Shown here in pieces: positions 1 through 5,790 of a DNA stretch of 6,843 nucleotides. Numbering within the stretch: the stretch's first letter is position 1; each line of letters opens with the position of its first letter. Origin of the DNA: Actinomycetes bacterium (GTDB taxonomy: Bacteria; Actinomycetota; Actinomycetes; S36-B12; UBA10799); the NCBI GenBank assembly GCA_029779995.1, contig JAKOZM010000018.1:1-6843 (forward strand), read 5' to 3'. The position numbers and the translations under genes were made by a program. The notes beneath the pieces are model-generated. The model had not been told where the DNA came from and searched no databases. It worked only from the letters and a program-made list of their open reading frames with translations.

Positions 1-665
1 GGGCGCAGCCGCCGGCCGTAGGCGTAGGGCAGGCTCAGGGCGCCGGTGCCGAACGTTGCGGTGTCGTCGTCGTCGAGGTCGGTCTCCAACTCCAGGGCGT
101 CCGTGTCGGCACGGTCGGCCCAGGTGACGCCCCACATGGGCAGGTAGGCGGGCTGCTCGGTCCAGGCCCACCACGGGTCCATGAACAGCACATTTCCGTC
201 CCACTCGGTCCAGGACCAGCCCAGATCCGATGCCAGCGCGTCGATGATGTCCATCACGGTTTCGTCGCTGCCAGGGTCGACCGTGGCCTTGCGCTGCGAC
301 GGCTGGGTCCAGCATTTGCCGCCGGCGGCCTTCGCCCGGTTGGCCACCCAGACTGTGGAGCGGACACCTTTGGCCTTCTCGGCTTTCGCCTTGCGCAGCC
401 TGCGTGCCAGTTCCGAGCGCGCCCGCACATCCCAGGCGATCGCCGTCTGCCCGAGGTTCGTCTGCTTCACACCGCCGACTTCCCACCGTCCGTCGCCGGT
501 GACGATCGACGTCCCGGTCAGGCCCAGCTGGGAGCGGGTCATCTGCCCTTTGGTGTCGGTCAGCGCGACCGTCATCTCCCCGGCCTGCCCCAGCCCGTAG
601 GCGACGGTGATGTCGCCCAGCACGTCGTCGGGCAGCGCCAACCGGTCGCCGTTGACCAGCCACAT
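1..665 (-). CDS. Baseplate hub-like tail protein (gpD / gp27-like), C terminus beyond left edge
   Basis: ATG at 665 opens a frame without stops to the window edge, giving 221 codons. The start follows the previous TGA by one base, with a weak GGACGG upstream. The N-terminal part is beta-rich (MWLVNGDRLALPDDVLGDIT, then MTVALTDTKGQMTRSQLGL, about 31-49). Residues 82-115 are helical and basic (SELARRLRKAKAEKAKGV). Then come VWVANRAKAAGGKCWTQPS (about 105-123) and ETVMDIIDALASDLGWSWTE (135-154), a helix plus strand. The stretch 150-182 has eight tryptophans. An acidic run (ETDLDDDD, about 194-201) follows. An 'extreme hydrophilic N-half, W-x-A-x-R-x-K-A-A-G-G ... D-x-x-x-x-L-A-x-x-x-G-W-x-W-x-x-x-D-G-x-x-x-F-x-D-P' layout resembles hub/tail-spike proteins I know from actinophages. 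Position after the gpU-like gene fits a gpD/gp27-type hub. The call is inferred; a C-terminal hydrolase could lie outside. Confidence 0.6.
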   Translation of the reverse strand, partial: MWLVNGDRLALPDDVLGDITVAYGLGQAGEMTVALTDTKGQMTRSQLGLTGTSIVTGDGRWEVGGVKQTNLGQTAIAWDVRARSELARRLRKAKAEKAKGVRSTVWVANRAKAAGGKCWTQPSQRKATVDPGSDETVMDIIDALASDLGWSWTEWDGNVLFMDPWWAWTEQPAYLPMWGVTWADRADTDALELETDLDDDDTATFGTGALSLPYAYGRRLR

Positions 666-666
666 G

Positions 667-870
667 TCAGCCGTCCAGGGCGTTGACCGGTGGCAGCAGG
701 TCGGGCCGCCGTGACCCGATGCGCTGCGCCAGCCTGACCCGCGGGGACCGGCGGGCGGGGCTGGTCGCGTCGCGCTCGGACAGCCCGGCGGGCGGGGCGG
801 GGATCGGCGCCCCGTTCGGGGACAGCACACCCCACCACTGCTCGAGGGGCTGCTCCGGGTTGACGCTCAC
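667..870 (-). CDS. Small conserved-position tail protein of unknown function (67 aa)
   Basis: The GTG at 870 overlaps the previous TGA as GTGA. AGGA lies 4 nt upstream, and the TGA at 669-667 is one base before the next ATG. The protein begins MSVNPEQPLEQWWGVLSPNG, continues with a Pro-rich stretch (APIPAPPAGL), then an Arg-rich segment (RRSPRVRLAQRIGSRR) and ends PDLLPPVNALDG. A longer same-frame reading (from 1221) is Arg/Pro-rich shadow of the gene above. The exact nesting between two structural genes argues that it is real. In P2-like phages this slot (between gpU and the hub gpD) holds gpX, a small LysM protein; I cannot see a LysM motif here. No transmembrane segment or signal peptide is visible. 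I do not recognise it. Confidence 0.6.
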   Translation of the reverse strand: MSVNPEQPLEQWWGVLSPNGAPIPAPPAGLSERDATSPARRSPRVRLAQRIGSRRPDLLPPVNALDG

Positions 871-1373
871 GTGGTCCTGCCCATGTTCTTGGCTTTGCCG
901 CGCGGCACCGGCCCGACGACCGGTGACGCGTCGGAGTCCTCGGTCAGCTCGATGTCCGCGGTCGAACGGGTCGGTTTGCCGGGCGCGTTCTCTTCGGTGT
1001 CGGTGAACGCCAGCCCGGTGATCCGGAAGGCGCCCATGTGTTCGGCGGACAGGGTGACAACGATCGGGTCCTCGGAGCGCGACAACTGCCGCAGCAGCCG
1101 CTGGTATGGCGCCACCGGACGGCCGGCGTCGTACAGGTCCGCGGCGAACGACAGTTTCTCCAGGTTCTTGCCGGTGCGGATCAGCAGCGGGGCGCGGCCG
1201 GGCCGGTCGACAGCCTCCCACACGTCCTGCACGTCGGTGGTGGACCTGGCCACGGGGATCAGGGGCAGGCGCAGCAGACCCGCCTCGCGGGTGAACATGC
1301 GCATCCGCCGGTCCCCGGCGTCCCTGGCGGCGGCCTCGGCGGTGCCCTTGATGAGCACGGTGACACTAGCCAT
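867..1373 (-). CDS. Tail protein in the hub-adaptor position (P2 gpU-like, 168 aa)
   Basis: The ATG at 1373 has AAGGGG 7 nt upstream and overlaps the tape measure stop by 8 nt. A longer frame starting at 1568 reads as Arg/Pro shadow of the tape measure gene, so I reject it. The body has APLLIRTGKNLEKLSFAADL (61-80), then DPIVVTLSAEHMGAFRITGL (102-121), then a closing strand STADIELTEDSD (about 137-148) and a basic tail. A central 'L-x-F-x-x-x-L', a middle 'P-I-V-V-T-L ... F-R-I-T-x-L' and a late acidic strand are reminiscent of gpU / XkdP-type proteins, which link tape measure and tube to the hub. The place directly after the tape measure supports this. No LysM repeat is visible. The family match is tentative; the tail role is secure from context. 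Confidence 0.6.
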   Translation of the reverse strand: MASVTVLIKGTAEAAARDAGDRRMRMFTREAGLLRLPLIPVARSTTDVQDVWEAVDRPGRAPLLIRTGKNLEKLSFAADLYDAGRPVAPYQRLLRQLSRSEDPIVVTLSAEHMGAFRITGLAFTDTEENAPGKPTRSTADIELTEDSDASPVVGPVPRGKAKNMGRTT

Positions 1374-3240
1374 GGGGCCACCCCTTGCCGCGGCGGCGGG
1401 AGTCGGCGGCGGCCTCGGCCTGCATCGCCCGGAACACCGCCCGCACGTCGACGCTGCTGCCCGGGTTGTTGATCGTGGCCTGGTAGTGGTGATGTGTCTC
1501 GGTGACGGTGCCCGCTCCGGGGACGGCGTGCAGATGGCGGTCCGGGCCGGACCCGTGGAACGCGGCATAACCGCCGCCGGCCCTGACCCGGTTAGCGTAG
1601 GCGTTGAGTCCGGGCCCGGTCACGTCCAGGGCCCGGCCCCGGGCATGATCCGATCCGGGAGATCCGAGATTGTCGAAGCGCAGACCTGAGGTGACCGTCT
1701 GGGTGCCGGCCAGGCCGGCGGACAGCCGGGCGTGGGCCATGCCTAACGCGATGCCGGCGCCGCGGGTACGCGGCGACGCGGTGTCGCCCTCCTGCTTCTT
1801 GCGGCCTCTCCTGCCCGGAGGGTTCTGGGCCGCGTCCGTCGCGGCGTCGACGGCATCCCAGGCTGATGTCAACGTCACTTCGACGCTGGCCCGGACCTTG
1901 CGGCCGTCGATCTGCTTCAACGCCCGGTCCAGGGCCAGTGTCCGCTCAGACGCGTTCTTCGTCTTGGTCGACAGGGTGTCGAACCAGGTGCTGGCTTTGT
2001 TCGCCTGCTCGGATGCCCCGCCGAGCCCGTCGGCGAGGCTGGTCGCGGCATCCGCGGTGGTCTGCGACACCAGACCCGTCTTGGCCAGGATCTGCAGCGT
2101 CGTCGCCGCGGCACCGGCGAGATACCCCAAGCCCTTGAGCACGACGGACTGCCACTTCATCCACACAGAGATCCACTTGAAGATCCCCGAGGCGATCGCC
2201 TGCAGGACCCCCACGATCAGCCACTTGTTCCGTTCGATGGCCTTCGTCGCTGTTTTGAGGGCCCCCGGAATGTCCATGCCCATACCGGTGCTGATACTCA
2301 TCACCACGTCACCGACGGCCTCTTGGAGGTTCCCCCAGGCGACCTGCGTCTTGGCGATGCCGTCCGCCTGCGCCTTCGCCGAGCCGCCCACCTGGCGGCC
2401 CAGCTCCTTCATGATGAGCGCCTGGGCGCCGGCGGCATCACCGGCCGCAACCATCGCTTTGACCTGGTCCTGCTGCTGGGCTGTGAAGGACACCCCGATG
2501 CGCGACAGGGCGGTCAGCCCCTTCACGGGGTCGTTCAACGCCTTGCCGACCATGACAGCGCTGGACTGCAGATCCTTGCCGAACGCGACGGACAGATCCA
2601 GGGCGAGTTTGTTCGCCCGGGTGAGGGTCTTGCCTTGCACGTTGCCGAAGGTCAGCAGGACGTTGGTCATCTCGCGGATGTTGTCCCCATCGATACCCGA
2701 GATGCTCTCCAAATGGTTGATCATCTTTTCGAGGGCAGCCGGGGCTTCGGTGCGGCCCATGGATCGCATCACGGCGACGGTCTGCGCGGCTGCCTTGCGC
2801 GCCGAGCGCGCCTCGTTCACCGAGGAGGACAGGAACGTGAACGCTCCGGACAGCCCGGCGATAGCAGCGGTGACACCGGCGGCGACACCGGTGACCTTGC
2901 CCCAGCCGGCGGCGAACGCCGACCCGCCTCTGGTGGCTTTCCCGTGCGACCTGTTCAGCCGGTCGGTTTCGCGGCGGTTGCGCTGCGTCGCGTTCGTGGC
3001 CTTGTCGAGTTCCTGCGCGGTGTCCTTCTGGACCAGCGCCCAGCGTTTCGCCTCGACCCGGGCTTTGGCCAGGGAGTCTGTGAGCCGTTCGACGTCGCGA
3101 CGGCCCTCTCCGGTCTGCTCGAGGGCGTCGGTGGCCTTACGGACCTGCCGCTCCAGCGTCTTGACGTCCGTGCGGGCATCGCGCAGGGCGCTCTCGGCCT
3201 GGTTCTTGGCGGAGATCAGCAGCTCGATCTTCTCAGCCAC
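1366..3240 (-). CDS. Tape measure protein with an embedded M15-type peptidase-like segment (624 aa)
   Basis: The protein sets tail length and is threaded inside the tube. It starts at GTG 3240, with AGAAGG 10 nt upstream. Residues 1-100 are a charged coiled coil (heptad-like, many K/E/R/Q). Residues 114-140 and about 340-386 are hydrophobic segments (VTGVAAGVTAAIAGLSGAFT; LIVGVLQAIASGIF) typical of tape measures. Residues 234-256 carry ALNDPVKGLTALSRIGVSFT, a block seen in lambda-H/COG5281-type tape measures. After a basic Pro/Gly linker (about 473-495) comes a compact segment with GSDHARGRALDV (530-540) and GPDRHLHAVPG (565-575). This resembles the H-x(6)-D ... H-x-H zinc site of VanY/M15-type peptidases, with likely ligands H532, D539 and H571. 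It ends with HHHYQATINNPG and a basic helix. At about 0.15 nm per residue, 624 residues predict a tail near 90 nm or slightly shorter. The stop overlaps the next start by 8 nt. Confidence 0.93.
   Translation of the reverse strand: MAEKIELLISAKNQAESALRDARTDVKTLERQVRKATDALEQTGEGRRDVERLTDSLAKARVEAKRWALVQKDTAQELDKATNATQRNRRETDRLNRSHGKATRGGSAFAAGWGKVTGVAAGVTAAIAGLSGAFTFLSSSVNEARSARKAAAQTVAVMRSMGRTEAPAALEKMINHLESISGIDGDNIREMTNVLLTFGNVQGKTLTRANKLALDLSVAFGKDLQSSAVMVGKALNDPVKGLTALSRIGVSFTAQQQDQVKAMVAAGDAAGAQALIMKELGRQVGGSAKAQADGIAKTQVAWGNLQEAVGDVVMSISTGMGMDIPGALKTATKAIERNKWLIVGVLQAIASGIFKWISVWMKWQSVVLKGLGYLAGAAATTLQILAKTGLVSQTTADAATSLADGLGGASEQANKASTWFDTLSTKTKNASERTLALDRALKQIDGRKVRASVEVTLTSAWDAVDAATDAAQNPPGRRGRKKQEGDTASPRTRGAGIALGMAHARLSAGLAGTQTVTSGLRFDNLGSPGSDHARGRALDVTGPGLNAYANRVRAGGGYAAFHGSGPDRHLHAVPGAGTVTETHHHYQATINNPGSSVDVRAVFRAMQAEAAADSRRRGKGWPHG
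1381..1386 (-). promoter_or_regulatory. Shine-Dalgarno AAGGGG that sets the 1373 start
   Basis: AAGGGG lies 7 nt before the ATG at 1373 and inside the last codons of the tape measure gene, where it encodes Lys-Gly. It supports the 168-aa version over the longer open frame. Confidence 0.6.
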
Positions 3241-3434
3241 CGGTCACCACCCTTCTGGGTTCTGGGTTTGGTTGACTGGGCGTCCAGCCGGCGTTCACGG
3301 GCCTGCGCGCAGGCCCTCAGGATGTCGAGGCGGATCTGGTCCAAGGCGAGGATGTCGAGGGGGCTGATCGAATCGCTGAACAGGGCGGCGAGTGCTTCAG
3401 CCTCCCTGATCGCGGGGAGTCGGCTCAGCCCCTT
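3216..3434 (-). CDS. Tail assembly chaperone C-terminal extension in the -1 frame (GT-like), reached by frameshift
   Basis: Between the chaperone stop (3425) and the tape measure start (3240) there is a 184-nt apparent gap. Read one base back (-1) from the chaperone frame, it is open and protein-like: KGLSRLPAIREAEALAALFS, then DSISPLDILALDQIRLDILR, then ACAQARERRLDAQ, and a basic tail. It ends at TGA 3218-3216, 25 nt inside the tape measure gene. From the AAG at 3434 it is 72 codons, so a fused product would be about 245 aa. The -1 frame has stops upstream (last one 3464-3462), so the shift must fall between 3461 and 3425. I see no ATG, GTG or TTG with a Shine-Dalgarno to start it separately; a CTG at the stop has AAGGGG directly against it, which is too close. 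The paired chaperone layout is known from many tailed phages; use of the shift here is inferred. Confidence 0.75.
   Translation of the reverse strand, partial: KGLSRLPAIREAEALAALFSDSISPLDILALDQIRLDILRACAQARERRLDAQSTKPRTQKGGDRWLRRSSC
3320..3360. repeat. Two direct copies of an 11-mer inside the -1-frame extension
   Basis: On the plus strand GGATGTCGAGG occurs at 3320-3330 and 3350-3360, exactly 30 nt apart, so both copies fall in the same frame. On the coding strand each encodes the core of Leu-Asp-Ile-Leu, giving LDIL-x6-LDIL in the chaperone extension. It may be a small in-frame duplication or simply codon bias over a repeated helix motif. Confidence 0.6.
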
Positions 3435-3461
3435 ACCGAAGGGTCCTCGATCGTCTCCACC
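3425..3461 (-). promoter_or_regulatory. Probable -1 programmed ribosomal frameshift region
   Basis: The shift from the chaperone frame must occur in this 37-nt interval, bounded by the last -1-frame stop and the zero-frame TGA. Two candidate heptamers are visible: C CCT TCG at 3443-3437 and A AGG GGC at 3434-3428, the latter immediately before TGA. Neither is a perfect X XXY YYZ heptamer. A possible GGGG/CCCC stem (3432-3429 with 3417-3414, 11-nt loop) begins 4 nt after the first candidate and could stimulate slippage. Confidence 0.5.
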
Positions 3462-3955
3462 TCAGCGTCAGTCTCGATCTCCTCCTTGACGAATCGTGCA
3501 GCCAGGGAGTCCACGACCGATGGGGATTCGAACAGTTTGAGGACGGCCTCGGCCGAGTCCCGCGCGCCGAGATCCTTCAGCAGGCGGGGGTCGGCGAAGG
3601 CAGACGCGCGTTCCTTGCGGCAGTCGATCATGTGCTCGCCGCCGTGCAGGATCCCGACGGTGTAGCGGGCCAGGATCAGCGCCGCGTAGGCCTCGCCTTC
3701 TTCGACGTCGAAGATCTGGGCCCGCTTCTTCGCATGTTTGCCAGCCTCGCTGGTGATGTACTCGCGTGAGGTGGGGACGCGCAGATCCAGTTCCCACGCC
3801 GCTTTGTCCGGCTCCGGGGACAGCCGCACGATACGTTCGTTGAGCCGTTTCTGCTCGCGCAGCCCTGCCCGCAGGATTGACTGGAAGTCGTCTGTGAACT
3901 CGGTGGCGGTGTCGGTTGCCACATCGACGACCCCGAAGGTGATGTCGTCGCTCAC
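3425..3955 (-). CDS. Tail assembly chaperone, unshifted product (176 aa; G-like)
   Basis: The start is GTG at 3955, overlapping the tube gene's TGA by 4 nt (GTGA). The protein is helical, charged and free of signal or membrane segments. It carries FQSILRAGLREQKRLNERIV (about 24-43), DLRVPTSREYITSEAGKHAKK, EGEAYAALILARYTVGILHG, DPRLLKDLGARDSAEAVLKL and an acidic end (EEIETDAEVETIEDPS). The slot between tube and tape measure is that of the paired chaperones (lambda gpG/gpGT, P2 E/E+E'). These bind the tape measure during tail assembly and are absent from the virion. Consistent with this, the zero frame stops at 3425 while the -1 frame continues as good protein to 3219. The function is inferred from position, composition and this frameshift layout. 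Confidence 0.82.
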   Translation of the reverse strand: MSDDITFGVVDVATDTATEFTDDFQSILRAGLREQKRLNERIVRLSPEPDKAAWELDLRVPTSREYITSEAGKHAKKRAQIFDVEEGEAYAALILARYTVGILHGGEHMIDCRKERASAFADPRLLKDLGARDSAEAVLKLFESPSVVDSLAARFVKEEIETDAEVETIEDPSVRG

Positions 3956-4371
3956 GCCGGGGCCGCCAGCACGATCTGCAGCATGGCCCGCTCACCAGAG
4001 TCCGCGTCGATCTCCGGTGGGGTGACCGCCGCCAGGCGCAGACCACCCTTGGATGACCACCCGCCCGGAATCGGATTGTACGCCCCATCCAAGAAAACCT
4101 TGGTCAACGTGATGTCGACCCCGTCGAGGGCGCCGGCGTGCAGCTTGTCCTCAACCGCGGCGTCACGCTCGGCGACATACTTGCGCGCCAGGGTGATCTG
4201 CCCGCGGGTACGCCGCCCGGAGGTGAGGATGTCGGCGCCGCCGGACTCCTCCCGGCCGCTGCTGATCTCCCACTCGCTGCCCTCGTCGGACATCGTCGCC
4301 CACGGGCCTTTCAGCAGGGAAAGCGGATCCTCAAGGCTGACCTGGATCCGGTCCTGTGTCGTGTTCGTCAT
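3952..4371 (-). CDS. Contractile tail tube protein (139 aa)
   Basis: The protein forms the inner tube through which DNA passes, inside the sheath. I place the start at the ATG of MTNTTQDRIQVSLEDP (4371-4369), because AAGGAG lies 9 nt upstream and the longer open frame (to 4647) runs through the sheath gene and reads as low-complexity shadow. The small, beta-rich protein has a polar N terminus, an acidic/Gly loop (WEISSGREESGGADILTSG, about 34-52), the helix ARKYVAERDAAVEDKLHAG (about 62-80), then strands GVDITLTKVFLD and RAMLQIVLAAPA. A short beta-barrel protein directly after the sheath and before the chaperone is the standard place for the T4 gp19-like / P2 FII-like tube subunit. Its stop overlaps the next start as GTGA. 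Identity rests mostly on synteny and size. Confidence 0.8.
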   Translation of the reverse strand: MTNTTQDRIQVSLEDPLSLLKGPWATMSDEGSEWEISSGREESGGADILTSGRRTRGQITLARKYVAERDAAVEDKLHAGALDGVDITLTKVFLDGAYNPIPGGWSSKGGLRLAAVTPPEIDADSGERAMLQIVLAAPA

Positions 4372-4380
4372 CGGCTGCTG

Positions 4381-4386
4381 CTCCTT
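4381..4386 (-). promoter_or_regulatory. Shine-Dalgarno AAGGAG of the tube gene, overlapping the sheath stop
   Basis: The minus strand reads TAAGGAG: the sheath stop codon TAA shares its two A residues with the AAGGAG. The site is 9 nt before the tube ATG. It is the best Shine-Dalgarno match in the window, fitting a highly expressed structural protein. Confidence 0.75.
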
Positions 4387-5776
4387 ACACCAGGGCGGTG
4401 GCCGCGTCGGCCACCGAGATCGAGAAGAACGTGAACTCGGCGATCGGTGACAGCCGCAGGCCCACCTTGATGGTGATGTTCCCGGCTGCGATGTCCTCTG
4501 GGGTGTTGACCGACGGGCCCGCCTGCACGACGTAGCCGGGGTCGACGACAACACCGTTTTCAACTCTGGCGTACAGGGCACCGGCGGCGGCCCGAACAGC
4601 CAGCATCCCTTCGATCGCCCCTGCCAGCTGGGCGATGGCCAGGCCACGGCCGTCGATGTTCGACCCCCGGAACGATTCGTTCAGGGCGTCGCAGGCGGCC
4701 TGGACAGCGTTGACGGTGTCGGCGTGCTGCACCCCGTCCAAGTTGGTGTTGCCACCCAGGCCGCGCACAAGCTTCCAGCTGTAGAACGCGGTGCGGCCGG
4801 CGACGGTCCGGGCCACGGACACCCCGGCGGCGTCGAGTTCGGCCCAGTCCGCGTCGAGGATCTCGTACTCGGGGGTACCGATCGGGATCGCGCCGGAGCC
4901 GACGGTGATCAGGGACCGCTGCGGGCCGTACGCGGAGTGCGCCGCGGCGCGACGCCCGGCAGCGACCCCGGCCAGTTCGGCGGCGGTGCCGTCGTCCAGC
5001 ACCAGGCGGGGCCACAGGATCGTGCACCTGTCTGCCCCGGCATACCCGGCGACCGTCCCGTTGGCGGTCAGCGCGCTGTCCTTCGTGGACCCGGCGGGCA
5101 GGGTCAGCAGACCGATCCGGCCGGTGGCGTCGCAGTGTTCCGCGATCGCCTGCCAGGTGGCCGACGTGGACCGGCCCGGGGCCAGCACACACATCCCGGA
5201 GCCGAGCCCCAATGTGGTGGCCAGCATCCCGGCTGCGGTCACGGACCCGTCGGAGGCGGTGCCACCTGACAGGGTCACTGTCCCGGCGTCACCCACCGCG
5301 CCGGTGACCCGGACCTTCGAGCTGTTGGCGTTGATCGCGGCGAACAGTTCCGCGCCGGTCGCGGCGGTGAACCGTTCGGACACCCCCGGCCCGGCCAGGG
5401 TGAACACAGGTTTCTGCCCGGACGGCAGGGCCAGGGTGGCGACCCACGCGTTCGCGGCGGAGCCCGGATAGCGGGCGGTCACGGTGAGGTCGTCGATCAC
5501 CCCCGAGGCGGAAGCCGCGGAGGACCCCACACCGCGCACGACCCACGCTTCGGCCAGGCCGCAGGCGAACGCCTGCTGCAACGCGTCGTGCATGTCCGCG
5601 CCGCCTGCGCGCTGACCGAACACAGCCCTGTACTCGGCCATGCCACGGATCAGGGTCGGGGTGTTGCCGGGGCCTTCCCCGGCGGTTCCGACGACGATGG
5701 CACGCCCGGTCGGGACGGCGCTGGAGGTTTGGGAGGCCTCCAGAACATCAATGGAGAAGCTGGTGCGTGCGCCCAT
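4385..5776 (-). CDS. Contractile tail sheath protein (463 aa)
   Basis: The protein polymerises around the tail tube and contracts to drive it through the host envelope. The N terminus contains GRAIVVGTAGEGPGNTPTLI (about 24-43), followed by an FG-rich loop and a DALQQAF helix with 'EAWVVRGVG' (about 76-84). This is the usual sheath opening, in which a strand carrying 'V-x-V-x-G-x-A-x-x-G' precedes a 'A-x-V-x-R-V' strand. Residues 95-200 are Gly/Ser/Thr/Ala-rich and beta-like, as in a surface insertion. Residues 203-300 hold WQAIAEHCDATGRIGLLTLP and SAYGPQRSLITVG. The C-terminal domain (about 310-463) has RGLGGNTNLDGVQHADTVNA and ends ITIKVGLRLSPIAEFTFFSI, matching the conserved sheath C terminus that hooks to neighbouring subunits. 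The length is normal for phage sheaths. The ATG start is supported by an AAAGGA 8 nt upstream and a 13-nt spacer after the preceding stop. Confidence 0.93.
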   Translation of the reverse strand: MGARTSFSIDVLEASQTSSAVPTGRAIVVGTAGEGPGNTPTLIRGMAEYRAVFGQRAGGADMHDALQQAFACGLAEAWVVRGVGSSAASASGVIDDLTVTARYPGSAANAWVATLALPSGQKPVFTLAGPGVSERFTAATGAELFAAINANSSKVRVTGAVGDAGTVTLSGGTASDGSVTAAGMLATTLGLGSGMCVLAPGRSTSATWQAIAEHCDATGRIGLLTLPAGSTKDSALTANGTVAGYAGADRCTILWPRLVLDDGTAAELAGVAAGRRAAAHSAYGPQRSLITVGSGAIPIGTPEYEILDADWAELDAAGVSVARTVAGRTAFYSWKLVRGLGGNTNLDGVQHADTVNAVQAACDALNESFRGSNIDGRGLAIAQLAGAIEGMLAVRAAAGALYARVENGVVVDPGYVVQAGPSVNTPEDIAAGNITIKVGLRLSPIAEFTFFSISVADAATALV

Positions 5777-5784
5777 GAGCGCCG

Positions 5785-5790
5785 TCCTTT
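5785..5790 (-). promoter_or_regulatory. Shine-Dalgarno AAAGGA of the sheath gene
   Basis: AAAGGA lies 8 nt before the sheath ATG. Its first A is the last base of the preceding gene's TGA, so termination and re-initiation are close. Confidence 0.65.

Noticed and set aside
867..1568. A 233-aa version of the adaptor protein with an upstream start
   Set aside because: The extra 65 residues overlap the tape measure C terminus and read as Arg/Pro shadow. The ATG at 1373 has a good Shine-Dalgarno.
871..1689. A 272-aa plus-strand open frame opposite the adaptor gene and tape measure C terminus
   Set aside because: It is antisense to supported genes, low in complexity, and no promoter or convincing start context is visible.
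1670..3367. A 565-aa open frame on the plus strand opposite the tape measure gene
   Set aside because: It is antisense to a clear tape measure gene, is Ser/Arg/Ala/Pro-rich with no recognisable motif, and long antisense frames are expected in GC-rich DNA with G/C at third positions.
3241..3424. An intergenic regulatory region between chaperone and tape measure
   Set aside because: The stretch is better explained as coding in the -1 frame. I saw no promoter-like -35/-10 pair or terminator hairpin with a T-run.
2323..3489. A 388-aa plus-strand open frame across the tape measure and chaperone genes
   Set aside because: It has shadow-like Gly/Arg/Leu composition, crosses the junction of two well-supported minus-strand genes, and has no family resemblance.
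3468..4088. A 206-aa minus-strand frame overlapping the tube and chaperone genes
   Set aside because: It is Arg-rich, a +1-type shadow of the chaperone gene, with no motif, and is incompatible with both better-supported genes.
3952..4647. A 231-aa version of the tube protein with an upstream start
   Set aside because: The first 92 residues are an out-of-frame reading of the sheath gene rich in Ser/Pro/Arg, while AAGGAG is placed correctly for the ATG at 4371.
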